Below are positions 26,192 to 33,617 of a DNA stretch of 64,000 nt, piece after piece. Under the pieces are notes generated by a model. It saw nothing but the letters and a program-made list of their open reading frames with translations. It was not told the origin of the DNA and did not search any database. This DNA is from Pseudochryseolinea flava (GTDB taxonomy: Bacteria; Bacteroidota; Bacteroidia; Cytophagales; Cyclobacteriaceae): positions 220,798 through 284,797 of the forward strand of contig NZ_QMFY01000008.1 in NCBI RefSeq assembly GCF_003286915.1, written 5' to 3'. A program made the position numbers and the translations under genes. Numbering within the stretch: position 1 is the first letter of the stretch; each line of letters begins with the position of its first letter.

Positions 26192-26217
26192 AAGCCGGGT
26201 AACTCCGGCTTTTTTTG
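26192..26217 (+). terminator. Rho-independent terminator of the ABC-TolC operon
   Basis: AAGCCGG (26192-26198) and CCGGCTT (26205-26211) form a 7-bp GC-rich stem with a 6-nt loop, followed by a run of T. Confidence 0.88.
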
Positions 26218-26553
26218 TGGCGCTGGTTCTTGCAAATTCGTCCAAAAAGCGGCCTGACAAGGTGGCGTGTCTTCACGGAAACCTGACTCTGGATACGGTG
26301 TAGCTTCGGTCTGGTTACGGTGTCAGTATGGTATCCTATGGTCTAGTGGACGTCAGTAGCCAGGTGGCCAGAAGCCAGTAGCCTTTCCTAGCTTATTCTC
26401 CTGATAGTCAAAACAAAACTTTATCAAATTCTCATTTTTTATTAATTTTGCCCCCCTGTCTTCACAGGCAGGCTGTTCCGGAGGTACTGGGCAGGCAATC
26501 AACCAAATTTGTAGCAGTAAGCCCGGCTGTTGCATGTAAAAAGGGCGCCAAAA
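26218..26553 (+). other. Long upstream region of rpsA with short repeats
   Basis: These 336 bp contain no gene. Short imperfect repeats are present: CAGTAGCC at 26354-26361 and 26376-26383, and TACGGTGT in two copies near 26296 and 26317. A TAATTTTG box at 26443-26450 fits the Bacteroidota -7 consensus and would give an approximately 95-nt leader for rpsA. Confidence 0.5.
26443..26450 (+). promoter_or_regulatory. Candidate -7 box of rpsA
   Basis: TAATTTTG matches TAnnTTTG and lies 103 nt upstream of the chosen rpsA start, leaving room for autoregulation in the leader. Confidence 0.45.
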
Positions 26554-28566
26554 ATGGCAAAATCACAAGCTCCTGCAGGAGGTAAAGGACCTCGTAAACC
26601 TGCAGATTCTAAAGGACCTGTAAAAGGACCGCAAAAAGCACAAGGATCTAAGTCAGATTCAGACGAAGAAGATCCATTGGCTGAGATCAAAAATCTCAAC
26701 AAAGAAGAGATCGGTTCAGACGCAATTCCATTGTCTGAATTGAAAAAAGCAAAGTACGAAAAGCAGATCCCTGGCGAGTTCGACTTTGAAGCATTTGGTT
26801 CTAAAGGCTTCGGAGAAGGATACTCTAAAGACAAGCGCTCTGAAATGGAGAAACTTTACTCTGGCACTGTAACAACAGTAAACACAGGTGAAGTTGTTTC
26901 AGGTGTTGTTGTAGGTATCAACGATCGCGACGTGATCTTGAACATTGGATTCAAATCAGATGGTCTTGTACCATTGGCTGAATTCAAAGACATGACTAAT
27001 CTTAAGATTGGTGATGTTGTTGATTTGTTCATCGAAGAGCGTGAAGACGCTATGGGACAACTCGTTCTCAGCCGCAGAAAAGCGAAGCTGGTAAAAGGAT
27101 GGGAATATGTTCAGAAAGCTTTGGACAAAGACGAAGTTATCGAAGGTTTTGTAAAACGCAGAACAAAAGGTGGTCTTATCGTGGATGTATTCGGAATCGA
27201 GGCATTCTTGCCGGGTTCTCAGATCGACGTGAAGCCTATCCGCGATTTCGATATCTATGTTAACAAGAACATCGAAGTGAAAGTTGTGAAAATCAACTAC
27301 ACGAACGATAACGTAGTAGTATCGCATAAAGTCCTCATCGAGAAAGATCTCGAACAACAGAAGGCAGCGATCCTTACAAACCTCGAGAAAGGTCAAGTAC
27401 TCGAAGGTGTGATCAAGAATATGACTAACTTCGGTGTGTTCATCGATCTTGGTGGTGTAGACGGATTGCTCCACATTACAGACATTTCATGGGGTCGTAT
27501 CAACCATCCTGAAGAAGTTCTCAAGCTCGATCAAACTGTTAAAGTTGTTGTGCTTGACTTCGATGAAGACAAGAAGAGAATTTCTCTTGGTATGAAGCAA
27601 CTTACTGCTCATCCTTGGGATTCACTTCCTGCTGATATCCAGGTTGGTTCTAAAGTTAAAGGCAAGATCGTTAACGTTGCTGATTATGGCGCGTTCCTCG
27701 AGCTTCAGCCTGGTGTTGAAGGCTTGATCCACGTAAGTGAGATGAGCTGGTCACAACACTTACGCAATCCACAAGACTTCATGAAAGTTGCAGATGAAGT
27801 TGAAGCTGTAGTATTGACACTCGATCGCGATGAGCGTAAGATGTCACTCGGCATCAAACAACTTACTGAAGATCCTTGGACACGTCAAGACGTCCTCAGC
27901 AAATACGCTGTTGGAACGAAACATAAAGGTATCGTTCGTAACCTTACAAACTTCGGTCTCTTCATCGAGCTTGAAGAAGGTATCGACGGACTTGTTCACG
28001 TATCAGACCTTAGCTGGACGAAGAAGATCAAACATCCTTCTGAGTTCGTAAAAGTAGGCGAGACGATGGAAGTACAAGTGCTTGAGCTCGATGCTGCTAA
28101 CCGCAGACTTGCGCTTAGCCATAAGCACCTCGAAGAAAACCCTTGGGATACTTTCGAGACTGTATTTACAATCGGATCAGTTCACAAGGCAACCATCATC
28201 AACAAGAACGACAAAGGCGCTGTGCTTGAGTTACCTTACGGTATCGAAGGCTTCGTAGCAGCGAAGAACCTCGCGAAAGAAGATAATGGCAAAGCTGAAG
28301 TAGGTGAGTCACTTGATTTCAAAGTGTCTGAGTTCTCTAAAGATGACAGAAGAATCGTTCTTTCACACAAGGCGATGTGGTCTGCAGAAGAAGAGAAACC
28401 TGCAGCAGCAGCTGCGAACAAAGGCGGTGCAGGTAAGAAAGCACCTTCTAAAGGCAGCACGATCCAGTCTATTAACCAACAAAGTGAAAAATCTACGTTG
28501 GGAGATCTCGATGCACTTGCAGCATTGAGAGACAAGATGTCTGGCGGCGAGTCAAAATCAGAATAA
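26554..28566 (+). CDS. rpsA: 30S ribosomal protein S1
   Basis: The ATG at 26554 gives 670 residues; a TTG 24 nt upstream is less likely. A basic, proline/glycine-rich N-terminal tail of about 75 residues precedes six S1 RNA-binding domains, starting near GEVVSGVVVGINDRD, DEVIEGFVKRR, GQVLEGVIKNMTNFG, GSKVKGKIVNVADYG, GTKHKGIVRNLTNFG and GSVHKATIINKND. The C-terminal tail is Ala/Lys-rich. S1 binds mRNA on the 30S subunit; in Bacteroidota, which rarely use Shine-Dalgarno pairing, it is probably important for start-site selection. The codon choice is strongly biased, as expected for a highly expressed gene. A terminator follows. Confidence 0.97.
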   Translation: MAKSQAPAGGKGPRKPADSKGPVKGPQKAQGSKSDSDEEDPLAEIKNLNKEEIGSDAIPLSELKKAKYEKQIPGEFDFEAFGSKGFGEGYSKDKRSEMEKLYSGTVTTVNTGEVVSGVVVGINDRDVILNIGFKSDGLVPLAEFKDMTNLKIGDVVDLFIEEREDAMGQLVLSRRKAKLVKGWEYVQKALDKDEVIEGFVKRRTKGGLIVDVFGIEAFLPGSQIDVKPIRDFDIYVNKNIEVKVVKINYTNDNVVVSHKVLIEKDLEQQKAAILTNLEKGQVLEGVIKNMTNFGVFIDLGGVDGLLHITDISWGRINHPEEVLKLDQTVKVVVLDFDEDKKRISLGMKQLTAHPWDSLPADIQVGSKVKGKIVNVADYGAFLELQPGVEGLIHVSEMSWSQHLRNPQDFMKVADEVEAVVLTLDRDERKMSLGIKQLTEDPWTRQDVLSKYAVGTKHKGIVRNLTNFGLFIELEEGIDGLVHVSDLSWTKKIKHPSEFVKVGETMEVQVLELDAANRRLALSHKHLEENPWDTFETVFTIGSVHKATIINKNDKGAVLELPYGIEGFVAAKNLAKEDNGKAEVGESLDFKVSEFSKDDRRIVLSHKAMWSAEEEKPAAAAANKGGAGKKAPSKGSTIQSINQQSEKSTLGDLDALAALRDKMSGGESKSE

Positions 28567-28584
28567 TTCGTTTTGATTTATATG

Positions 28585-28618
28585 AAAAGGTGGCCTAATA
28601 AGCCACCTTTTTCTTTTG
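28585..28618 (+). terminator. Rho-independent terminator of rpsA
   Basis: AAAAGGTGGC (28585-28594) and GCCACCTTTT (28602-28611) form a perfect 10-bp stem with a 7-nt loop and are followed by TTCTTTT. Confidence 0.9.
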
Positions 28619-28646
28619 TTGCCGTTGTAAACACAATTGATTTTTA

Positions 28647-28654
28647 TAGTTTTG
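28647..28654 (+). promoter_or_regulatory. Candidate -7 box of tRNA-Cys
   Basis: TAGTTTTG (28647-28654) matches TAnnTTTG; TTG at 28625-28627 lies at a suitable distance for a -33 element. Transcription would begin about 65 nt before the tRNA. Confidence 0.45.
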
Positions 28655-28727
28655 CACACTGTTTAAATGCCAGTCGGCGCATTTCTACACGAAGCTCGAA
28701 GCTAATATCTCGAAGCTTATTTAAAAT

Positions 28728-28798
28728 GGTCTCGTGGCCGAGCGGCTAGGCAGAGCTCTGCAAAAGCTTGTACAGCGGTTCGAATCCGCTCGAGACCT
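28728..28798 (+). tRNA. tRNA-Cys (anticodon GCA)
   Basis: The 71-nt cloverleaf has acceptor stem GGTCTCG/CGAGACC, an anticodon stem GAGCT/AGCTT (one G-U pair) around loop CTGCAAA with anticodon GCA, and a T arm AGCGG-TTCGAAT-CCGCT. The discriminator base is T, as in cysteine tRNAs. CA but not a full CCA follows, so CCA is probably added enzymatically. The gene is followed by a terminator hairpin and by degenerate copies of its own sequence. Confidence 0.96.
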
Positions 28799-28800
28799 CA

Positions 28801-28828
28801 AAGTCATCCGAAAGGATGACTTTTTTAT
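28801..28828 (+). terminator. Rho-independent terminator of tRNA-Cys
   Basis: AAGTCATCC (28801-28809) and GGATGACTT (28814-28822) form a perfect 9-bp stem with a GAAA loop, followed by T. Confidence 0.9.
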
Positions 28829-28947
28829 TTGCAAGAAATTCGCGGTTCGTCCCGATAGCTATCGGGACCGCTTGAGACCTCAATTTTATTTGCAAGAAAT
28901 TCGCGGTTCGTCCCGATAGCTATCGGGACCGCTCAAGACCTCAAGGA
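28827..28947 (+). repeat. Two 61-bp tandem repeats built from the tRNA-Cys 3' end and an 18-bp palindrome
   Basis: Two units with period 61 start near 28827 and 28888. Each contains GCAAGAAATTCGCGGTTCG, then the palindrome TCCCGATAGCTATCGGGA, then ACCGCTTGAGACCTC (second unit CTCAAGACCTC). The flanks copy the T arm and acceptor end of tRNA-Cys, with the palindrome replacing the T loop. The units cannot fold as tRNAs because the 5' parts are missing. Confidence 0.85.
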
Positions 28948-28978
28948 AAGTCAACTCAGGAATGGATTGACTTTTTTG
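28948..28978 (+). terminator. Hairpin with T-run inside the repeat array, copy 1
   Basis: AAGTCAA (28948-28954) and TTGACTT (28967-28973) form a 7-bp stem with a 12-nt loop and are followed by TTTTG. The same hairpin recurs at 29161. Confidence 0.6.
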
Positions 28979-28995
28979 TTTTAAGATCGGTTAAG

Positions 28996-29076
28996 GGATA
29001 GCTGCGAGCTTTGAGTTTCGAGCTGCGAGTTTTTAGAGGCTGCGAGGTTTGAGTTTCGAGCTGCGAGTTTTTTTTT
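28996..29076 (+). repeat. Two copies of the GAGTTTCGAGCTGCGAG repeat
   Basis: Copies of GCTTTGAGTTTCGAGCTGCGAG-T-run lie at about 29001-29034 and 29039-29076. Further copies are at 29215-29250, 29319-29353, 36388-36420 and 36444-36470, always ending in a run of T. I see no reading frame in them. Confidence 0.8.
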
Positions 29077-29156
29077 TCGTGGCTGAGGGCTATGCGAGTA
29101 CTCGTGGAAAAAGCTTGTGCAGTGGTTTCCCGATTGCTATCGGGACTTGAGACCTC
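29077..29156 (+). pseudogene. Degenerate tRNA-Cys copy
   Basis: The sequence follows tRNA-Cys from TCGTGGCTGAG through AAAAAGCTTGTGCAGTGGTT and then TTGAGACCTC, but the D arm and anticodon stem are damaged, the anticodon region reads CGTGGAA, and an imperfect palindrome (TCCCGATTGCTATCGGGA, 29128-29145) replaces the T loop. It cannot form a functional tRNA. Confidence 0.75.
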
Positions 29157-29160
29157 GAGG

Positions 29161-29250
29161 AAGTCAACTCAGGAATGGGTTGACTTTTTTTGTTTTGAAA
29201 TTGGATAAGGGATAGCTGCGAGGTTTGAGTTTCGCGCTGCGAGTTTTTTT
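29161..29250 (+). repeat. Second copy of the terminator hairpin plus GAGTTTCG repeat
   Basis: AAGTCAA/TTGACTT hairpin (29161-29186) with T-run, followed by GATAAGGGATAGCTGCGAGG and the GAGTTTCGCGCTGCGAG repeat. It duplicates 28948-29034 with about 85-90 percent identity by eye. Confidence 0.75.
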
Positions 29251-29318
29251 GTTTTGTGCAAATGCTATGTCGCTGATTACTTACACAAGGCTGTACAGCT
29301 GCTGGAAGATTCAAAGAT

Positions 29319-29380
29319 AGCCGCGAACTTTGAGTTTCGAGTTGCGAGTTTTATGGAGCGTGGCTAGCGCTTAGGCAGTC
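29319..29380 (+). repeat. Further decayed repeat copy with a tRNA-Cys D-arm fragment
   Basis: CTTTGAGTTTCGAGTTGCGAG (29328-29348) is followed by GCGTGGCTAGCGCTTAGGCAG (29358-29378), which resembles the 5' part of tRNA-Cys with substitutions. Nothing tRNA-like follows. From 29381 to 29597 I see no gene or clear element. Confidence 0.5.
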
Positions 29381-29597
29381 AGCGGAGTGGCGAAATGATT
29401 GATACAAAAACAGCTTTCATTTTTAATCAGGAGAAGTTCGAGATTAATATTTGAGGAATCGCGCGACACAAAGAAACTGCAATGGATTAGACACTTTCAA
29501 CACAAGGGAAGTAGCATTCTGGAGGCTGCATTGCTGATCCTCAACATGTCAGGCATTAATATTTTAATATGTGTGACATACACTAAATGAAAAAGTT

Positions 29598-29765
29598 ATG
29601 TTAAGATGGGCAATCATATTCGGAATCATCGCGCTTGTTGCTGCGATTTTTGGTTTTGGTGGTATTTCAGAAGGTGCTGAAAGTATTGCTAAGGTGCTGT
29701 TCTTTATTTTCCTTGTTGGGTTTGTTTTAGTCCTCATAGCAGGCAAAAGCATATTCAAGAATTGA
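29598..29765 (+). CDS. DUF1328 family small membrane protein
   Basis: This 55-residue protein has two hydrophobic helices ([21 protein letters not shown] and [18 protein letters not shown], quoted in part) joined by ISEGAESIA. The order LRWA...IFGFGGI...AKVLFFIF is the signature of DUF1328 (YtjA-like) proteins, which are small inner-membrane proteins of unknown function, often stress induced in Bacteroidota and Proteobacteria. It is monocistronic with a strong terminator. Other stress-type genes (DUF892, catalase, DUF6766) lie just downstream on the other strand. Confidence 0.85.
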   Translation: MLRWAIIFGIIALVAAIFGFGGISEGAESIAKVLFFIFLVGFVLVLIAGKSIFKN

Positions 29766-29780
29766 CGTTAATGCTCACTA

Positions 29781-29822
29781 ACGAAGTCTCGATGTTGAGT
29801 TTATTCCGAGACTTCGTTTTTG
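29781..29822 (+). terminator. Rho-independent terminator of the DUF1328 gene
   Basis: ACGAAGTCTCG (29781-29791) and CGAGACTTCGT (29807-29817) form a perfect 11-bp stem with a 15-nt loop, followed by TTTTTG. Confidence 0.85.
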
Positions 29823-30164
29823 AGATTTTTATTATTCTGGAGAAGGTATTCAAGATTTTTCCAGCGACTTTGCGAACGCCGAGAGAAAACGACGTTTCAA
29901 TTAACACGTCGTCCCACGTGGGGTGTTAGCGCCTTGACAAAAGCATTTCTGAATAACCGGAAATCGCTGCCTTTACATTGAACGCAGGATATTAAGTTCA
30001 CCATCGATAGGAACTGTCGTTCCGACCCTGCCGTGCGCTTATTCAGGAGAAGGTGAACTCCGCCTTTCCCAAACTTTGTTCATCGGGGTATCAGTTTTGT
30101 CCTGTATGGGTATCGCGCACTAACTCTGCTGGTCTGCGATGCATTATGTTGCACCCTATGCATT
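29823..30164. other. Gene-free stretch
   Basis: These 342 bp hold no gene. A small inverted repeat (ACGACG ... CGTCGT, about 29889-29913) is followed by the palindrome CCCACGTGGG. No function can be assigned. Confidence 0.5.
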
Positions 30165-30166
30165 AA

Positions 30167-30201
30167 AAGATAAAAGGGCACAGAGCCCTTTTATCTTGAA
30201 T
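30167..30201 (-). terminator. Strong terminator of the DUF892 gene
   Basis: AAGATAAAAGGGC (30167-30179) and GCCCTTTTATCTT (30185-30197) form a perfect 13-bp stem with a 5-nt loop. T-rich flanks on the minus strand (TTTTAATG) fit termination of the gene that ends at 30221. Confidence 0.85.
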
Positions 30202-30220
30202 ATTTAATGTTTCCCTTGTT

Positions 30221-30754
30221 TTATTCCTCATTTTCGCCAGCGGCTTCCAAATTGACGGCAGTAACCGCTACTTCTGTTAATGTTAAATCGGCATTCTTTT
30301 CTTCCTCAAGCGTCAAATCCAAGATCGAAACAGCTTCTTCCAGCCCAAGTGTTTGTGCGAAACTGCGTAGCGTGCCATAGGATGCAATTTCATAATGTTC
30401 TACTTTTTGGGCAGCTGATATGATAGCAGCATCGCGCATTACACCTTCATCGGACTCTTCCATAAGTTCTTCAGCTTCTTTAATCAACCCAGCCATTGCT
30501 TCGCATTTTTTTGCACTTGGATCTTTACCAAGCAATTGAAAGACTTGTTCAACGCGAGAGATTTGCTCTTCGGTTTCCGCTAAATGATCTTCGAGGGCTT
30601 GAACCAGCTCTGCTGAAGTCGCTTTAGAAATCATTTTCGGTAGGGCGGAGGTTAATGCTTTTTCAGCCCAGTAAATATCTTTCAATTCTTCTTCAAACAG
30701 CTTTCCTAATTTGGATGACAGTTCTTCAGGGGATAGTGAGTTGTTTGCTTTCAT
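30221..30754 (-). CDS. Ferritin-like DUF892 (YciE/YciF family) protein
   Basis: This 177-residue, all-helical, very acidic protein contains LGKLFEEELKDIYWAEKAL, HLAETEEQISRVEQVF and a C-terminal pair KVEHYEIASYGTL and LDLTLEEEKNADLTL. These carry the Glu/His positions of a ferritin-like four-helix bundle in the DUF892/YciF family. Such proteins are induced by osmotic, oxidative or desiccation stress, and their metal chemistry is unclear. It lies next to a manganese catalase operon with its own upstream region, which contains two perfect inverted repeats (30781-30800 and 30816-30833). Confidence 0.9.
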   Translation of the reverse strand: MKANNSLSPEELSSKLGKLFEEELKDIYWAEKALTSALPKMISKATSAELVQALEDHLAETEEQISRVEQVFQLLGKDPSAKKCEAMAGLIKEAEELMEESDEGVMRDAAIISAAQKVEHYEIASYGTLRSFAQTLGLEEAVSILDLTLEEEKNADLTLTEVAVTAVNLEAAGENEE

Positions 30755-30780
30755 AGTGATGTTTGATTATGTGTTGCTTC

Positions 30781-30833
30781 AGATAAGTTCGCACTTATCT
30801 AAATACTTTCTTATACAACACGGTGCCGTGTTG
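30781..30833 (-). promoter_or_regulatory. Two inverted repeats in the DUF892 leader
   Basis: AGATAAGT-TCGC-ACTTATCT (30781-30800, 8-bp arms) and CAACACGG-TG-CCGTGTTG (30816-30833, 8-bp arms) lie 27 and 62 nt before the ATG. A minus-strand TAAATTTTTG box just upstream (about 30846-30855) is a candidate -7 element, so both repeats would be in the leader or at the start site: operator or RNA hairpins. Confidence 0.5.
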
Positions 30834-30939
30834 CAACGGGGACAAAAATTTAAAAAATGAGGCTTGCCAGTTACAAAGTCATCCCATGGAGTGGCATTTT
30901 ATCTGCGAGCTATCGACGGAGCCAGCGAAAAGACAATGT

Positions 30940-31689
30940 TTAAATCCGTTCAAACATAGAATTGAAGCCTTGCTGTAGTACTTCATATGGACGATATCCC
31001 ACCATCATAAGGCCTTCCGCTTTTGGGTGCGTTAATGTAAGGGTAGGATAGCGATCGATCTTGTAGTACAATGCTTGCTGAATATCACCGCGGAGTAACG
31101 ACTTTGCGGCGCCTTTTTTCCAGTGAAGTTCAAAGTGCCCGAAATTGAAAAGAGATGGGTGTTGCTCTGCATACTCGCTCGCGACAGCGTGGATTACAGA
31201 CTCCTTGGAAATGTTCAATCCCTTTTGCATAAGGGCCTGTTGTAGCCGGTGGAATAGTCCCACACCTGCTTGAGATGATTGAAGCGTTGCACATTTTACA
31301 GCAAGACATGCAGGAAGAGATGATGATGGTGGATCGGTCAACCAAATTTCACTAGCAACGCTAATCTTTGTTTCTTGCTCAATGTGCATCCAGAGCGGAC
31401 CCATTTGTGCCGGACCTGAGATGCAGTTCATCGGATCTTCAAACTTATCCCAACTGGGTATCATGCCACACATGATGTAGTTCACATCGAGAAACGGGGC
31501 GAACCGCTCCTGTATTTGCTGCCAGGGTTTATTAAACGCCCATGACCAACAACAAAGTGGATCGGTGTAGTAATTCACTACGATCCGATCCGCTTCTGAA
31601 GAGATATTATTTTTTACCGCGTTTTGTTGCAGTTCTTTGTCTACGTTCACGCGTTCCACTTGATTTCGAATTTTCTTTTGCGTCGCCAC
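30940..31689 (-). CDS. DsbA-like thioredoxin-fold protein with CCWS active-site motif
   Basis: This 249-residue protein opens the domain with VVNYYTDPLCCWSWAFNKPW, and later has CGMIPSWDKF, ISGPAQMGPLW and the cis-proline region RYPTLTLTHP. This is a DsbA-superfamily branch in which the second active-site Cys of CxxC is Ser (CCWS), so a simple disulfide cycle is not available; CCWS seems usual for this branch. There is no signal peptide, so it is cytoplasmic. Its ATG lies 83 bp inside the 3' end of the catalase gene, in another frame; later in-frame GTG codons exist, but starting after the catalase stop would remove the first strand. A role in thiol stress with the catalase is inferred. Confidence 0.75.
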   Translation of the reverse strand: MATQKKIRNQVERVNVDKELQQNAVKNNISSEADRIVVNYYTDPLCCWSWAFNKPWQQIQERFAPFLDVNYIMCGMIPSWDKFEDPMNCISGPAQMGPLWMHIEQETKISVASEIWLTDPPSSSLPACLAVKCATLQSSQAGVGLFHRLQQALMQKGLNISKESVIHAVASEYAEQHPSLFNFGHFELHWKKGAAKSLLRGDIQQALYYKIDRYPTLTLTHPKAEGLMMVGYRPYEVLQQGFNSMFERI

Positions 31690-32623
31690 TTAGTGCGTAT
31701 TCACTCCATTGATTTTCACCTTCCGTCGTAGCTTCTTTAACTTCCTGACTTCGCTCTTCGCTGAGGTCTTTATTAATTTTGGCAATCAATGCTTCGGTTC
31801 GATCTGTCCCAGCAATTTCTTGGTCTATCAGTCCATTAGTTGCCTCAACATGGGCGATCGGATCTTCTATGAACTGCCATGTTTCACCAAGCTTCGAACT
31901 TTCACCTTCGTTCCAAGGTCCTTTAAAGCCAGCGCCTGTTGACATATTAAAATATGTGTTGCTATGACGTGGATCGGCCTGGAGAACACCTGGTGGAAAA
32001 TTAGGTTGAATCGTCTCCAGCGCTGCTTCGAACATCTGAAAGTGTGCAACTTCCCGTGTCATCAAAAATTTCAAAGTCTCTTTTACATAAGGGTCGTCCG
32101 TAAACTTCATGAGGTACTCATATACAATTTTTGCGCGTGACTCAGCGCCCATATTGGAGCGAAGGTCCACGGTGAGGTCTCCGTTAGCGTTTACATATGT
32201 GCCACTCCACGGAATACCACGACTGTCCGTAAGAATTGGACCTCCTGCGCTTTCAAGCAAAAAGTGAGGGTTGCTCATAGCTTCATGGATAACATTCTCT
32301 TTTGCCGCTTTTCCACCCATGATCTGCATAATTTCTGATTCGTCCGCGGCGTCTTTTAGTTTTCCATTCACACCAGAGAGCAGCATTTGAATTGTTGCTC
32401 CAACAATTTCAAGGTGTGAGAATTCTTCCGTGGCAATGTCCATCAACATATCGTACTTATCTGGATAAGGCTCCTTGGCCCCGAAAGCTTGGATGAAATA
32501 TTGCATTGCTGCTTTTAACTCGCCGTTAGGTCCGCCGAATTGTTGTAGCAAAAGGTTTGCAAAGCGGGGATCTGGTTTTGATACCCGCGCGTTAAATTGA
32601 AGATCTTTTACGTGATAGAACAT
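31607..32623 (-). CDS. Manganese (dimanganese) catalase
   Basis: This 338-residue protein carries the two ligand helices of the non-haem catalase family: MDIATEEFSHLEIVGATI, with EExxH, and TREVAHFQMFEAALE, together with GELKAAMQYFIQAF near the N-terminus. The enzyme dismutates hydrogen peroxide using a dimanganese centre. The C-terminal 45 residues form a Ser/Lys/Arg-rich tail (ending RTATKRGKK) beyond the usual core. It follows a DUF6766 gene by 29 bp and overlaps the DsbA-like gene by 83 bp, so the three form a stress operon. Confidence 0.93.
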   Translation of the reverse strand: MFYHVKDLQFNARVSKPDPRFANLLLQQFGGPNGELKAAMQYFIQAFGAKEPYPDKYDMLMDIATEEFSHLEIVGATIQMLLSGVNGKLKDAADESEIMQIMGGKAAKENVIHEAMSNPHFLLESAGGPILTDSRGIPWSGTYVNANGDLTVDLRSNMGAESRAKIVYEYLMKFTDDPYVKETLKFLMTREVAHFQMFEAALETIQPNFPPGVLQADPRHSNTYFNMSTGAGFKGPWNEGESSKLGETWQFIEDPIAHVEATNGLIDQEIAGTDRTEALIAKINKDLSEERSQEVKEATTEGENQWSEYALSGDAKENSKSSGTRERRQRTATKRGKK

Positions 32624-32652
32624 AATGTTTTTTTGTTTACGTGAATACTTAA

Positions 32653-33318
32653 TTAAGAACCCGTTTCGCTCATCGATGCATCCACGGGTTTAGATTCTGG
32701 GGAACCGTATTGACGAAGGAAAATTGATAATACGACTATTGAGATTACGGCGACAAATTCACTTTGCCAGTTTTGAAAGGACTCGAACCAAAATCGCGAC
32801 GAACTCATGAATTGTCCGAAAGAACTTTGCGGGTCACCCTTCAACAGTTGCTCTTCGTTATAATTCTTAAAACTACCGCAAGCATGTAGTGCAAAACTCG
32901 ATAAGAACAGAATGATAAACGCGAGAGATAAAGAATTGCGATAAATTGTCAACACAAACCCACCGCGTTTTACAGGCCATGGTGCGTCTTTTCGGTTTGG
33001 ATCAGGCGCTCGATCAACTTCTTCTTTTTTGTCGAGGTCTTTAGATTCACTCGATCCTTTTTGACGAAGTGCAACGGTGAGCAAAACGTACATGCCCATT
33101 TGCAAGAATTCGCTTTCCCAGTTTTCGAATGTTGTTTGGAAAAAATGTCCTGATTGTAAGTAAGTAGACAGCGTCACAGCCATCGCGTTGTGTTCCTGCA
33201 ATTCATCGTTATATTCCTTGTGACCTGTGTAAATCTGTCCAACGATGCAGATGAAAAAACAAATTGCGAGAACGATGGATAAGCTATTGCGATAAAAAAA
33301 TGAGTGAGTGTTTTTCAT
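32653..33318 (-). CDS. DUF6766 membrane protein with internal duplication
   Basis: This 221-residue protein contains two similar halves. The first (about 1-90) and second (about 122-210) each have YRNSLS, a transmembrane helix, a loop with Y-NEE/Y-NDE, a FxxTFENWESEF or FESFQNWQSEF motif, and a second helix ending LRQxGSxESK. The linker between halves is charged. This is the pattern of DUF6766 proteins of unknown function that frequently accompany manganese catalases and other stress genes. Four membrane segments are predicted. It is the first gene of the minus-strand stress operon. Confidence 0.85.
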   Translation of the reverse strand: MKNTHSFFYRNSLSIVLAICFFICIVGQIYTGHKEYNDELQEHNAMAVTLSTYLQSGHFFQTTFENWESEFLQMGMYVLLTVALRQKGSSESKDLDKKEEVDRAPDPNRKDAPWPVKRGGFVLTIYRNSLSLAFIILFLSSFALHACGSFKNYNEEQLLKGDPQSSFGQFMSSSRFWFESFQNWQSEFVAVISIVVLSIFLRQYGSPESKPVDASMSETGS

Positions 33319-33617
33319 GCGAGCATCGTGGTGTTCAAACGGTGATGTTTGAAAAGTATATGCCTTGTCGGTAATCCTGGGTTGCGCATCTAATGTCCCA
33401 GCTTACGCGAACACTACTATCGTTATTTTGCTACATCGGGGTACTTGTTGCCCATCATTTTCGCCGCTTGCATTCCAACAGTCAACCGATCTGCTGCGAC
33501 CGTTTTTGCAACTTAACAGCTCGAGAAATGACTATCTTTTTCTTGCAAAATGGTGATGAGATATCTTAGTTAGAAAAAATCGTAACACTGTAATAATGCA
33601 TTTTGACCAAGGAAATA
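33319..33617. other. Gene-free stretch upstream of the stress operon
   Basis: About 300 bp without a convincing gene. The stress-operon promoter must be here, but I cannot identify a clear -7 box on the minus strand. Confidence 0.4.

Noticed and set aside
26956..27474. 172-codon antisense frame inside rpsA
   Set aside because: Codon bias of rpsA leaves antisense frames open by chance; no domain is visible.
28734..28919. 61-codon open frame across the tRNA-Cys gene and the tandem repeats
   Set aside because: It consists of tRNA and palindrome repeats read as protein; the cloverleaf explains the sequence.
28800..29400. CRISPR array
   Set aside because: Repeats are 61 bp, few, degenerate and derived from tRNA-Cys; there are no unique spacers of even length and no cas genes.
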